A stretch of DNA of 64,000 nt from Piscicola geometra (lineage: Eukaryota; Annelida; Clitellata; Hirudinida; Piscicolidae): assembly GCA_943735955.1 (NCBI GenBank), contig OX030967.1:995767-1059766 (forward strand). The letters are read 5' to 3'. A model generated the notes under the pieces. That model saw only the letters and a list, made by a program, of their open reading frames with translations. It was not told where the DNA came from and did not search any database. This document shows, piece after piece, positions 20,681-31,710 of the stretch (positions are counted from its first letter, which is position 1; each line of letters starts with the position of its first letter). Position numbers and translations under genes: made by a program.

Positions 20681-21890
20681 CAGTGTTGTTCCAGTTAACT
20701 GTAACTGTAACTGAAATGGTAAATTAACTGAAAAATATGATTCAGTTAACTGTAACTTTAACTGTAACTGTAATTCAATGCATAACTGTAACTGAAATAA
20801 AAACTAAAAAACAAAAATACTAACTGAATAGTAACTAAAAAATATCTATTTATAAAATGAGAAGCGCTACAAGATAAAAGATTGGCGATTTTTGAGCAAT
20901 AATAAGATTACTTTATTTTATTCTTCGAGTCCGATTATATTAATTTAGTGTTTTACATAGTTGCTTTTTTATGACCAGTTGAATTATACAAATTTTTATT
21001 AAATGTTTAAAGCGGCAGAAAACAAGAAAATGCAGTATGGGCCTATTCATTTACGAAGCTTCATGCGACAAAAGTGAATGTCAGGTTTCAGAAGATGATG
21101 ATAATTATAAAAAGAAAGTTACCAGGTAACACACTGTAGTTGATAATAATTTACGTATTAACATTTTAAAATATTATTTACCAAGTGATGAGCATAATTT
21201 TTAAGCCATTTATATAATTTCAATTAAACAGTCGTAAATATACGCAATTTCTATCATTTAGGTTTAGAGAAAATGATTTCTTTGATAAAAGAATATAAGA
21301 ACAGTGTAGAAGATCGAATTTGTAAAGATCTTCAAACTGGACATCGCGATGTCATTAGCATAGATTGCTGGACTAAGAAGGGTCTTACACTTTCATGTCT
21401 CGGGATCTCAACATCCTTTTATAATCCATCAATGCGTCGTGCAATTCAGGTCCTGCTAAATGTTCATGTCTCACCCACATAAAGGAGAGATGTTAGCACT
21501 TAAATTATTGAGTACCCTAGATTATAAGCTTCTTTTGCGCAAGACATTGTTTCAGCTCCCGCTTCACAAGCGTATGTGGAAAGGGTCTTTTAAGTGTGCG
21601 GAGACCTAACTGCAGGGGAAAAAATCGCCTCAGCAAAAATCTGGAATTTAAGACATTTATGGAAAAAAACAGCATATATTATGAATAATATATTTATATA
21701 TCTTTTAAATAATTTGACTTTTAAACATTAATTTGGGCTTATTAAAAATAAAAATTTCTTTTTTTCCATCTTGATTAACTGTAACTGTAACTAACAAAAA
21801 TAACTAAAACTGAAATAGTAACTGAAAAATTGAATTTTTCATAACTGTAACTTGAACTTGAACTGAAAAATCCGAACTGGAAAATCACTG
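20681..21890 (+). mobile_element. hAT element inserted in gypsy pol (8-bp duplication)
   Basis: Ends CAGTGTTGTTCCAGTT and, inverted, CAGTGATTTTCCAGTT, flanked by the perfect octamer TTCCAGCC (20673-20680 and 21891-21898). Both subterminal regions are rich in AACTGTAACTGTAACTG words. The 1210-bp length and two remaining transposase pieces show an internally deleted, decayed copy. Its removal rejoins the gypsy pol region. Confidence 0.93.
21273..21700 (+). pseudogene. hAT transposase remnant
   Basis: The frame at 21273-21482 encodes a piece with ISIDCWTKKGLTLSCLGIS, like the central DDE region of hAT enzymes (D and W motifs). Around 21555-21615 a second piece reads APASQAYVERVF, stop, VCGDLTAG, the classic hAT C-terminal dimerisation motif. 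The middle of the enzyme is missing and the motif contains a stop. Confidence 0.85.
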
Positions 21891-22099
21891 TTCCAGCCTT
21901 GTCCACACTCAGTTTCACACAGAAGGATGACGCAGAGACGGAAAATTACAAAGAAAGATTGAAGTCTTTTCCTATCGAAGACAAGAAATTATTCTGGTGC
22001 GACACCACTCTTCCATATCCTCGACCCTTTGTGCCTCTGGAGCATCGTATGGCAATTTTCAGGCAGTTGCACAATGGTCACATCCTGGTGTGACAGTTC

Positions 22100-22184
22100 A
22101 TGAAAAAAAGTTTGCTGTTTTAAAAAATAATATAACAAAACGACTTAAATCGTTAACCATGTCAACTTGACCTGGTCTTCCCTA
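22100..22184 (-). mobile_element. End fragment of a CAAGATGA-type element
   Basis: The block AACAAAACGACTTAAATCGT and the following TTAACCATGTCAACTTGACCTGG-type end match 45703-45750, the right end of the element at 44910-45750. Only the terminal 80 bp are present. The hAT-A copy that follows is inserted at its very tip. Confidence 0.65.
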
Positions 22185-22628
22185 TAAGATGTCGGAAATA
22201 GATGATTTTTCATTCCCGGTTCCGTCCCGTTCCCGATGGGACATCAGAATTTTGATTCCCGTTTCGTCCCGTTCCGCCCGTTCTCGAAATTATTTTCCCG
22301 TTCTGTCCCGTTTCCGATGGGCCATTAGAACTTTGATTCCCGTCTCGTTCCCACAACTCGATTTTCGTTCCCGTCCCGTTCTCCAAAAATTTTGACCCAG
22401 TCCTGACCCATTCCCAAAATATATTAAAGTTTTTTTATTCATATTCGCTGCCGTTTTCACTGGTCCCAAATTTGCTAGTTCTAATATTTCTTACAATTTA
22501 TTATTTTAAATTCAGAGAATATTTCTTTTTAAAAAAATAAAAAAACACGATTTAAATTTCAAAAATGTAAGTATTGAAGTTAGTCATTGTTTTTGAGAAA
22601 TTCAATCAAGTACCCGGTCTGACCTCTA
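22185..22628 (-). mobile_element. hAT-A family, short non-autonomous copy
   Basis: Left end AAGATGTCGG with the CATTCCCGGTTCCGTCCCG array, right end CCCGGTCTGACCTCTA. The flanks share TTCCCTA (22178-22184 and 22629-22635). At 444 bp it lacks any transposase frame apart from the region that also occurs at the 3' side of other copies (CACTGGTCCCAAATTTGCTAG). Confidence 0.8.
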
Positions 22629-23228
22629 TTCCCTACTTAATCGTTTTTCACTGATTAATTTGAATGTTTCAACTTTAAGTCATCTCTAGGATTTTCTTTG
22701 AATATTTCAATGAACTAAAACAAAGTAATGTTTAAATAATAAACTTCTATAATATTTTATGATAAAATTTTTCTATGTGTTCTTTGGTACAATCCTTTAC
22801 GGTCTTCTTTTCAAATTTTTGTAATTTCATGAGCAACTGAATTAAAGTTTGTTGAATTTAACAAAAATATAAGTTTCCACTCTGGAATCAAACAACTACC
22901 AAACATTACTGTGAATTGAACCACGCATAGGTCTTCGATCGACCGAAGTATTAGAATTCTTGAGTTCAGAAGAGGTGTTGTTAGCTATTTTTGAGGCCAA
23001 CAAGAAATTTCCAGATGCATCATTTAAAACATCACAACCATCAACTAACATCATTACACAAAATTATGTTTTCGAATCAGCTTTACAGACAACATCACCA
23101 ACATTAATATAAATTCTTAACATTAACTGACTACCAAAAAGCATCCATCACAAACCAGCGAACAAAAGCCCGAGAAAGTACGGTGGCACAAGCTGAACGC
23201 ATCATTAAACGCAGTCTCATTATTCACC
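22629..23228. other. Unclassified sequence with one open stretch
   Basis: A plus-strand stretch at about 22916-23108 is open (it contains STEVLEFLSSEEVLLAIFE and ends TSPTLI, stop) but begins without a Met and matches nothing I recognise. A second one near 23160-23230 (KARESTVAQAERIIKRS) is in another frame. These may be remnants of an element or decayed exons. They lie in intron 1 of the methyltransferase model. Confidence 0.35.
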
Positions 23229-23267
23229 TGGCAGGAGGCTCTTTTTCCGGATGCCTTTTCTCCAGAA
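23229..23267. mobile_element. FB-1-like terminal scrap
   Basis: TTCCGGATGCCTTTTCTCC, AGAAGGCTTCTTCTCC and TACATTC repeat the wording of the FB-1 right end (CTCCGAGAGGCTTTTTATCC, TACATCC) directly before the 18-bp minisatellite. Confidence 0.4.
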
Positions 23268-23467
23268 GGCTTCTTCTCCTACATTCATTCCACATTACCT
23301 GACTATTCCACATTACCAGACTATTCCACATTACTTGACTATTCCACATTACCTGACTATTCCACATTACCTGACTATTCTACATTACCTGACTATTCCA
23401 CATTACCGGACTATTTTACATTACATGATTTTTCCACATTATCTAACTATTCCATAATACCTGACTA
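23268..23467. repeat. 18-bp minisatellite, unit CACATTACCTGACTATTC (part 1)
   Basis: About 11 units of CACATTACCTGACTATTC with substitutions (CCAGAC, ACTTGAC, CATGATTTT). The array is the same as that at 24303-24911 and was split by FB-2. Confidence 0.9.
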
Positions 23468-23475
23468 TTTCATAA

Positions 23476-24302
23476 GGGATGCAGTCGATTCACCCCTTAA
23501 CCGATTCACCCCTTAACCGATTCACCCCATAACCGATTCACCCCATAACCGATTCACCCCATAACCGATTCACCCCTCAACCGATTCATCCCTTAAAATA
23601 GTTTAAAACGGACTTTATTTTTTATAGGTACTTTGCTAAAATAAAATAATAAATTATTATTTTTTAAATAAAGAAAAATATAAAAAAATATAATTTTTTC
23701 AAATAAATGAAAAACTATGAAAAAATTATAAAATGAATAAATAAATTTATTTGAAAAGATAAAATAAATGGCAAATTATTTTTTTAAATTATAAAATAAA
23801 TAAATAAATTTATTTAAAAAGATAAAATAAATGGCAAATTATTTTTTTAAATTATAAAATGAATAAATAAATTTATTTAAGAAGATAAAATAAATGGCAA
23901 ATTATTTTTTTAAATTATAAAATATATCTAAAAAATATATATAAATTATAAAATAAATAGATAATTATAAAATTATAAAAGAAATAAATAATTATAAAAT
24001 AAATAAATAATTATAAAATAAATAAATAATTATAAAATAAATAAATAATTATAAAATAAATAAATAATTATAAAATAAATAAATAATTATAAAATAAATA
24101 AATAATTATAAAATAAATAAATAATTATAAAATAAATAAATAATTATAAAATTTGAAAAAATTATAAAATAAATAAATCAAATTATAAAATAATCGGTTA
24201 AGGGGGGAATCGGTTATGGGGTGAATCGGTTAAGGGGTGAATCGGTTATGGGGTGAATCGGTTAAGGGGTGAATCGGTTATGGGGTGAATCGACTGCAAT
24301 TT
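23476..24302. mobile_element. FB-2, complete 827-bp copy with 8-bp duplication
   Basis: Flanked by the perfect octamer TTTCATAA (23468-23475 and 24303-24310). The left tip GGGATGCAGTCGATTCACC leads into seven 17-bp units (CGATTCACCCCTTAACC and CATAACC variants); the right arm has six or seven inverted units ending GGTGAATCGACTGCAATTT. The interior has ACGGACTTTATTTTTTATAG, four longer repeats with AAATGGCAAATTATTTTTTT, and an 18-bp array (23990-24150, AAATAAATAAATAATTAT). There is no coding capacity. This copy defines the family's ends and target-site length. Confidence 0.9.
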
Positions 24303-24911
24303 TTTCATAATACCTGACTATTCCACATTACCTGACTATTCCACATTACCTGACTATTCCACTTTACCTGACTGTTCCAATTTACTTGACTATTCCACAT
24401 TACCTGACTATTCCACATTACCTGACTATTCCAATTTACTTGACTATTCCACATTACCTGACTATTCCACATTACCTGACTATTCCACTTTACCTGACTA
24501 TTCCATATTACCTGTCTATTCCACATTACCTGACTGTTCCACATTACCTGACTATTCCATAATACCTGACTATTCCACTTTACCTGACTATTCCACATTA
24601 CCTGTCTATTCCACATTACCTGACTATTCCAATTTACTTGACTATTCCACATTACCTGACTATTCCACATTACCTGACTATTCCACTTTACCTGACTTTT
24701 CCACATTACCTGTCTATTCCACATTACCTGACTATTGCAATTTACTTGACTATTCCACATTACCTGACTATTCCACATTACCTGACTATTCCACTTTACC
24801 TGACTATTCTACATTACATGACTATTCCACATTACCTGACTATTCCACATTACCTGACTATTTAACATTACCTGACTATTCCACATTACCTGACTATTCC
24901 ATAATACCCCA
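24303..24911. repeat. 18-bp minisatellite, unit CACATTACCTGACTATTC (part 2)
   Basis: About 33 units, with higher-order variation (CACTTTACC, CAATTTACTTG, CATAATACC). Because 18 is a multiple of 3, all frames stay open as hexapeptide repeats; these are not genes. Confidence 0.93.
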
Positions 24912-25025
24912 CTTTCCTCTAAATTTCTAAACAAATAGAATATTTAAATTATACATAATTATTGAAAAGTTAAGGATTAAAATTATATTGACTGGTGTTT
25001 TAAAAGAATAACTCCGAAAAAACAG

Positions 25026-25118
25026 GACCGCTGAATTCTGTGAAGATCTTCTCCAAGATTGGGACAACTACCAAATGTCCGACGCCTACCTGAAGCTGAA
25101 ATCAGAATTCTACGCAGA
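25026..25118 (+). CDS. SAM-dependent methyltransferase gene, exon 2
   Basis: Open from the acceptor AAAAACAG|GACCGC to the donor GCAGA|GTAGGG. It encodes TAEFCEDLLQDW, NYQMSDAYLK and SEFYAE and keeps phase 2 at both sides, fitting exons 1 and 3. GC content and codon use rise sharply against the surrounding AT-rich DNA. No known domain by itself; it precedes the methyltransferase fold. Confidence 0.75.
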
Positions 25119-25544
25119 GTAGGGAAATGATGTAGAATGTATTTTCAAAAATGTATGAGGTTATAAAAGAATGCAGTTGTTCATTTATATAAAATTAATA
25201 GATTTAATAATTCAAATAAATCAAAAACTAGGAATTAAAAATATTTGATTTAGGTTACTTTTAAATGCTTTTTACTCAACAAATTAACTACACTTTTTCT
25301 TCCATGAGTACTGTTTTTTAAGATAACTGCACCGAATATTACATGGGTAATACAATTCACAAATGAGGGTAAACTTATACTTTTAAAAACACGATATCTG
25401 TATTCCTATTCGATTCTTTCAACAAACTTGGAAATTTTTTTCTGTGTTTTTCAAATTAATTCAATTATATTGCTAATAGGTCAAATAAATTTATTTATAA
25501 ATCTCAAAAAATAAAAAAATAACTTTAAAAACCAGAACTTCCAG

Positions 25545-25679
25545 TGCTGGGAAATTATCAAAAGAAGTCGTGGAAGGTCATTCGGGTCAGAAACGATTCG
25601 AAACGGTTTTTCTTCACCACATTGCCAGACAAGCAAATGTCAAGACGATTTGCGAAACTGGCTTCAACATCGGTCACAG
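25545..25679 (+). CDS. SAM-dependent methyltransferase gene, exon 3 (motif I)
   Basis: Acceptor ACTTCCAG|TGCTGG, donor CACAG|GTGCTT, 45 codons in phase. It encodes the start of the class I Rossmann fold: KTICETGFNIGH (model residues 126-137) is motif I, the SAM-binding E-x-G-x-x-x-G loop. The split codon AG|C joins to exon 4 to give GHSS, as in related enzymes. The strong motif and the phase match make this exon reliable. Confidence 0.85.
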
Positions 25680-27014
25680 GTGCTTGTTGTTTATTTAAAA
25701 CTTGTTAATAAATGACTAAAAACCTGTTTAACCATTAATGCCTAAGGATCCCTATTAGGATCCGGTATATAACCTCACCAGGCGCAGACAGCAAACGAAT
25801 ATAAAGCGATTTCATGCTTCAATTATGAATTAGAAGGTTTTTTTAATCATTCCGTGCGTTATTTCCGCTTTCGACACTTTTTTCATTACATACCAGTAGT
25901 TCAAAAACAGTGAATTTCAAAAATGTTAAGTGTTAAAATCTTTTTGAGTGCCATCTAGCAACAAGAAACTTTCAAGTTCTCAACTTTTAGTATTTTGAAG
26001 AGGCTTCATTATAGTTCCTTTTTAGAATTTTTTTTTAATTATAACTTTGCTTCAAGTATTAAAAAGTGTACAATTTTATTGAAGGATCCCAATTGTTAGC
26101 ATTGGGCACAAGCACTGCTATGTTAAATTTTATAAAATCCATTTTTTTGTTTCAATTTAATAGTTATTTTCATCAATTAAACAATCGTATGCAATTTTAT
26201 TACTTCAGCAGCGATACAAAATATAATCTGTTAAATGGAATGACAATAGCTACAAACGATGTTGATGTTACAGCTATGGAGTTGCAGCGCCAAGAAGCAA
26301 GTTGATGAACAACAACCAACCGTTATTGCCAGTTAAAATGCGCATATAAGAAGTGTTGACCTCCTTGACCGGTTCCTGTCTGACTAGAGACCCGTGATAG
26401 TGTCAAAGAAGTGGTGGTTTGCCGTTGTTTTCCAACTTGTCAACTTGATGATGGTTGCCGTATAGAGGTTACACGTCTCTTGTGCTGGAACTATTAATCA
26501 GCTACACTTTCGTAGGTATATATTGTTCGTCGGCTGATGCAATCTTCAGAAAACATAGTTTCAGAAACTTGTAAAGGTGACCGGGGCTGTATGTTACAGA
26601 GGTTGTATGTTACAAGCCTAATAACTTTTCTAAGAGATAACTATAAATGATAATTTTATTTATTTATCATCTTTGGTTTCTTTTTCATCTTCTATAAAAA
26701 AATATTCGATGTACTCATGTTATAAAACTTTTTAGCGACGTTTTTTTTTGGAAGAATTTATTCAGTTTCAAGAGTTTTATTATTTTTGTTCTATCTTAAT
26801 ATTGCCATTTAATTCAAGCTTATTTTAAATAACGATAAAACAACCTTTGAAAATGAAATAAAAGCATTTTTCATACCTTAATTAGTCACTTTTTTTTAAA
26901 AATATTTTTAAATAAGTCATGTGGTAATGGGGTTGTTTGTTACAAACTTTTGTCGTCATTCCAGTTAGTTAAATGGTTTATAGAACTCAATCTAAGTTAT
27001 TCTATTTCTTTCAG

Positions 27015-27340
27015 TTGATAAAAAAATATATATAATTATATAAAAATTATATAAAGAATTATATAAGAATATATAAAAAATTTCTAAGAATATATAAGAT
27101 TTATACAAGAATATATAAGAATTATATAAAAATATAAAAGAAATTTCTAAGAATATATAAGAATTATGTAAGAATATATAAGAATTATATAGGAATCATA
27201 TAAGAATTATATAAGAATTATATAAGAGTTATATAAGAATTATATAAGAATATATAAGAATTATATAAGAATATATAAGAATTTTATAAAAATATATAAA
27301 ATTATATAAGAATACATAGGAATATATAAGAATTATATGA
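27015..27340. repeat. ATATAAGAATT-type AT satellite in the pogo-like element
   Basis: Irregular tandem words TATAAGAATTA and TATATAAGAA for about 325 bp, ending just before the transposase ATG at 27340. Confidence 0.8.
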
Positions 27341-28300
27341 AAAAAACTGATCGGATTCGCGTGAAAAAAGATGTTTTGAATTATGCAGTGGAGACTGTCA
27401 AAGAAACTCGACGTTCAATCCGAAGTGTTTCTGCACAATACGGCTTGACTTCATGATGCTCTATCGGAGTTATAAAAAGTACTTTGCCTTCAAAGAAAAA
27501 AGAATCGACAAATTTTTACTAATAATCAGACACAAGAAATAGCTTTTTATGTTGAAACTGCAGCAAAGTTGTACCATGGTCGTCGACCAAAAAAAGTGAG
27601 AAAGCTTGTGTATCAATTTGCTATGAAAAACAATATTAGGTTTCCTGAAAAGTGACATGGTGCTCAACAGGCAGCCGCTGATTGATTCTCGTCTATTCTT
27701 AAACGAAAAACAAATAGTTCCTAAATCTACAAGTCTGAGCCGGATAAACGTTGATACTTTTTTCGACAACTTGGCTTCTTTTATAGACAGACATCAGTTT
27801 CAACCCCATGAAATTTATAAATCAGTCAAGTTGATGAGAACGCATCATCTCATGCAGATCACGATGATGACATACAATCGTGGCTGTAGTCAATACACTT
27901 GTGCTCCACACTCCACCAGAAGAAATAAGACCATTTCCATCTCCAGAGCTTTGAAAAAGAATGCTAATAAACGAAAACGTCATTCGGCAAACCCCACAGG
28001 CACACCAATCGAAAATGCTCTGCTTGAAAAAAAATGAAAAAAATTAACTTACCGTTAGAAGAAAATTAAACCTAGGCACTAAAAAGAACGAACTGAGCAA
28101 CTAACACAGAAATAAACAACTTAAGGCCAGAAAAATATTAAAATCACTCATATGCAGTGACAGGCCATCTGTCTAGTTTTCGGAGAATCGTTTGATGAAG
28201 ACTGGATGCAATGTCTGAAATGCTGAGGTGGTCACACGTGGAATGTACAGAGGGCAGTGGCTACTACACATGCCATGACTGCGACAATAACTTACTTTTT
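27340..28300 (+). pseudogene. pogo/CENP-B-like transposase, broken
   Basis: It starts MKKTDRIRVKKDVLNYAVE and carries VKETRRSIRSVSAQYGLTS, the psq/CENP-B helix-turn-helix. Then LVYQFAMKNNIRFPEK and, in two frames, AADWFSSILKR and STSLSRINVDTFFDN, the second DNA-binding helix region. Near 28190-28270 a piece with ESFDEDWMQCLKC and YYTCHDCDN is the C-terminal zinc-binding tail of this transposase type. The whole DDE core is missing, and many stops interrupt the frame. Confidence 0.85.
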
Positions 28301-28693
28301 TATTATATTTTGAATGTTCATTTAACAATTGTAAAATTCAACCCCGACTACTGTGCACCGGGTTGTTTTATAAATGTAGGACTCTATGAAAATGTGACTT
28401 TTTTACACTAAATTTAAATAATAAAAAAGTTTTTTGTGTTTTAACTTGTGGCTAATAAAACTATAAGTATATATAACACGTTTGATAAAACTGCTTCAAA
28501 AATAAAGAACTTATAACAATATTTGTTATAATTTTAACTTACAGCCCCGGTCTCCGCTACATCGAACACTCCACTTGACGTCATACACTACGATGGTATC
28601 AGTCATTTTCTCGAGTCAAGCAAACGACTACGTTGCAAACTTTGCAAAAGAAATGCACGACTGAAATGCGTTAAATGCAACGTGTCTCTGCAC

Positions 28694-30276
28694 TAGAGGT
28701 CGGACATGGACGATTTTGCATTCCCGGTCCCATCCCGTTCCCGAAATTTGTTTTCCCGTCCCGTCCCGTTTCCGATGGGACATCAGAATTTTTATTCCCG
28801 TCCCGTCCCGTTCCCGAAATTTTTTTTTCCGTCCCGTCTCGTTCCCGATGGGACATCAGAATTTTGATTCCCGTCCCGTCCTGTTCCCGAAATTTTTTTT
28901 CCCGTCCCGACCCGTTCCCGAAAGCTTTTTGTTTTTTATTCATTTTCGCTGCCGTTTTCACTGGTCCCAAACTTGCTAGTTCTAAAATTTCTTAACATTT
29001 ATTATTTGAAAGTCAGAGAATAATTCTTTTAATGAAATAAAAAAAACACGATTTAAATTTCAATATTTATTGAAATGAAAGTATTGTTTTTGAGTAATTC
29101 AATCAAGTCTTTATTGCTTTTCACACGGGTTAAACCGTTAAGAGTATCAGCTTTCAAATGAGATGATTTTGGGTCTGAAGTTAAACGACCACATATTGAA
29201 AAATTCTGTTCACAGCGAATATAACATGCAGATATACTAAAAAAAATTTTGGCTACTTCTTGTACTATTTTAAAATTGCTCAGTTTACTCCAATAAAATA
29301 AAAAATCTTTATAGTTTTCAATTTTTTTTGCGACGTTATTGTGAATATTTGTTCAATTCATCCTCTTCTGAATTTTTTTCTTTTTTCATTATTACTAATT
29401 CTTTAATAATGTTAGAAATATGTTTTTTAACAACATTCTTATTCTCCACAACTTCAAATATAAAATCATTCGTATAATTTGATAGTATAATAATTTTATT
29501 ATAATTTTTACATTATAAAAACAAACATAATAGGTCTAAGTAACAATCATTTGTTTTTTTCTCAAAGGCACTGCAGCTTGGTCTGGCTGTACAAAATAGA
29601 TTTAAATTTTCTCTAATGAAAGTCTTGGTATTTATTTCTCTTCTATCCCAAACTTTTTTCCTATTATTCTTTCATACTGGGGATGCAACAGACATGCTGT
29701 CATATGAATAAGATCAATGGCATCTTTTCTTTTGTCGAAATGATCAACTGAGCAATCATTTGGAAATTAATCATTCAAATTCAAAGTATTAATTTATTAA
29801 ATTAAAATTATATAACTGACCATTTTGATTTCATCTGAAAAGTTTTCATCATCGCCCATTTGTTCTAATCTCCCTAATCTTTGGACTCATCATAACAACT
29901 TCAAATGTAGTGTTGGAGATTTTGATATTGGCAATGGTGGCTTCGTTATACATTTCCATTGCATTTAATACTTATTTTAATTACGGAGTATCGATGAAAT
30001 AAAGATTTCCATACTTAGAAGTTTGCTGAAAAATCATTGTTAAAGAATCCAATCCCAATAACTGTTCTTCCTGTTTTTCCCGTTCCCGATTAAAAAGTCG
30101 ATTCCCGTTCCCGTCTTTTCCCGTTCCCGATTTGAATGTTGATTCCCGTTCCCGTTCCCGTCCCGAAAACCTATTCCCGGTTCCCGACTTTTCCCGTCCC
30201 GAAATTAATTTTCATTCCCGTTCCCGCGGGAGTCCCGCGGGTACCCGGTCAGATCGGGTACCCGGTCCGACCTCTA
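28694..30276 (-). mobile_element. hAT-A family copy with perfect 8-bp duplication
   Basis: Flanked by CTCTGCAC (28686-28693 and 30277-30284). Ends TAGAGGTCGGACATGGACG and, inverted, TAGAGGTCGGACCGGGTACC, each followed by CCCGTCCCGTTCCCGA-type arrays. On the minus strand, hAT transposase remnants match those at 46444-47178: the dimerisation region (29110-29260) and DLIHM-like sequence (29700-29730). It sits inside the piggyBac zinc-finger codons, so it is younger than that element. Non-functional. Confidence 0.93.
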
Positions 30277-30864
30277 CTCTGCACCTGCATTGTGCGATTA
30301 TGTATCACAACTCACAGCGGTAACGTGAATTGAACAGCCTATGTAATGCTCGATTTACACTTTGAAAAACAACTTTTTAAAATTTAAATTGACTTTTTTT
30401 GACAACATTTTTGTTTACAATTATTTTTATATAGTTTTTGATGATTACTGACTAAAAAAATATGTTTTAACTGCAAGATTGATAGATATTGTTATTTTAT
30501 CTAATAGGATTATAGTACTGTCCAATGCTCCCAACTGGGATAATCGTTTTATAAGGGGTTAAAATAAACTCAGCATGATTACTTTTTGACAATGTGTGGT
30601 TATGGTTCTATTGAGTAAGTAGAGTCAACAGAAACACTCTGGCAAGGTCACTAATGATTTTGGCGTTAATGGGTTAAAGGGCTCAAAAAAAACAAAAAAT
30701 CCAAATCGAAACTTATATTATTTAATAATTTGTTTTTATTTTAAGGTACAAGAAGAGCTATTTATAATTTATTTATTTCTACTCATACTATTTGAAATCA
30801 TCGTCAACCTTTGGTATCACTAACTGGAGCACCTTCTAAAATGAGCACCACCGCACACTCACAG

Positions 30865-31249
30865 CAGTTTCAACTATCTCTCAGCCAATGCCAAAGCCAA
30901 CGTCTACTCTTTCGATTTGGGCTATCACTCGTACGTGCCAAAGATGAACAACACACTACATCGTCTCTTCCCCGACAAGCGATTGCATTTAACGCTTGGA
31001 GACTCAAGCAAAACCGTCCCACAGAACATCCACAAAATGCCTCTCTGTGACATAGCTTTCGTGGACGGAGGGCATGTGTATGATGTGGCCAAAGCAGACA
31101 TCGAACACTTCAGCAAGCACGTGTCGAATGACAACCTCATCGTCTTCGATGACTACCCCACCAACTGGGGATTCGCCTTCGGAAAAGCTTGGGAAGAATC
31201 GCTGTATGGGAAGACACTTCCAAAGGGACAAAATGTGGACTATGAAGAG
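30865..31249 (+). CDS. SAM-dependent methyltransferase gene, exon 4 (core fold)
   Basis: Acceptor CACTCACAG|CAGTTTC, donor GAAGAG|GTTTGA, in phase with exon 3 (AG|C) and ending on a complete codon. It encodes the bulk of a class I SAM-dependent methyltransferase of the Methyltransf_24 type: VYSFDLG (model residues 151-157, acidic residue that would hold the SAM ribose), CDIAFVDGGHVYD (199-211), and NLIVFDDYP (228-236), followed by GFAFGKAWEE. The substrate is unknown. Residues after the acidic loop are well conserved in style and there are no stops. A long antisense frame here is a shadow. Confidence 0.88.
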
Positions 31250-31256
31250 GTTTGAT

Positions 31257-31686
<430 letters not shown>

Positions 31687-31710
31687 TTCAACAAAATGTT
31701 ATCTTTGCAG

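Larger units (their letters stand above)
17271..22093 (+). mobile_element. CsRn1-like Ty3/gypsy retrotransposon, decayed and interrupted
   Basis: A 5' LTR, a tRNA-Trp primer site, a gag-like frame and a pol with protease edge, reverse transcriptase, RNase H and integrase zinc-binding region occur in the canonical Ty3/gypsy order. It is interrupted by a TA-flanked element (18124-19344) and by a hAT (20681-21890) and is cut off near 22093. No 3' LTR was found. The tRNA-Trp primer is characteristic of the CsRn1 clade of metazoan gypsy elements. Many stops and frameshifts show that it is dead. Confidence 0.85.
17865..22093 (+). pseudogene. pol of the gypsy element, in pieces
   Basis: In order: the protease edge ADVSKPFLGVDF (17868); LPENLPAFISLLFEKYPKVF (about 18010); after the TA-flanked insertion, PVFTRARQLPPNK and WRPCGDFRQLN of the reverse transcriptase (19370-19600); [20 protein letters not shown] and the catalytic YTDD (about 19830); a connection region (about 20050); RNase H with VTDASNYAVGATL and SYSAFDRKL (20280-20420) and FTDHKPLV; and, after the hAT insertion, the zinc-binding part of integrase (TTLPYPRPFVP, 22003). 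Stops occur at about 19603, 20018 and 20564. The integrase catalytic core is absent. Confidence 0.85.
26579..28552 (+). mobile_element. pogo-like DNA transposon nested in piggyBac
   Basis: Inverted ends GACCGGGGCTGTATGTTAC and, reversed, GACCGGGGCTGTAAGTTA. The interior carries a broken pogo/CENP-B-type transposase. Removing it rejoins the piggyBac reading region. No clear TA duplication is seen next to these ends, so the exact boundaries may be off by a few bases. Confidence 0.75.
26205..30322 (+). pseudogene. piggyBac transposase remnant, in three pieces
   Basis: The first piece (to 26578) reads TIATNDVDVTAMELQRQ, then, in shifted frames, SVDLLDRFLSD and SKKWWFAVVFQLVNLMMVA, the D-LD and KKWWW region. 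The second (28553-28685) and third (30285-30322) pieces, separated by hAT-A, form the C-terminal Cys-rich domain: LRCKLCKRNARLKCVKC then NVSLHLHC. These are zinc-binding CxxC and CxxC...HxxC motifs typical of piggyBac. Frameshifts and a missing N-terminus make it dead. Confidence 0.85.
25732..30673 (+). mobile_element. piggyBac-type element filling intron 3 (TTAA ends)
   Basis: Flanked by TTAA (25728-25731 and 30674-30677) with inverted ends CCATTAATGCC and CCCATTAACGCC. It carries piggyBac transposase remnants in + orientation and is interrupted by a pogo-like element (26579-28552) and a hAT-A copy (28694-30276). Without the nested copies it is about 1.4 kb. It accounts for nearly all of the 5.2-kb intron between methyltransferase exons 3 and 4. 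Confidence 0.88.

Noticed and set aside
24305..24865. 157-aa WNSQVM-repeat frame and its sense counterpart
   Set aside because: Hexapeptide repeats produced by the 18-bp minisatellite, open in several frames on both strands.
23268..24911. A CRISPR-like array
   Set aside because: Units are contiguous without unique spacers, and the surroundings are animal nuclear DNA.
28671..28995. Overlapping 87-106 aa Arg/Pro/Ser-rich frames on both strands
   Set aside because: They translate the CCCGTCCCGTTCCCGA arrays at the end of hAT-A; similar frames occur at 10095, 12265, 22189, 30132 and 44140.
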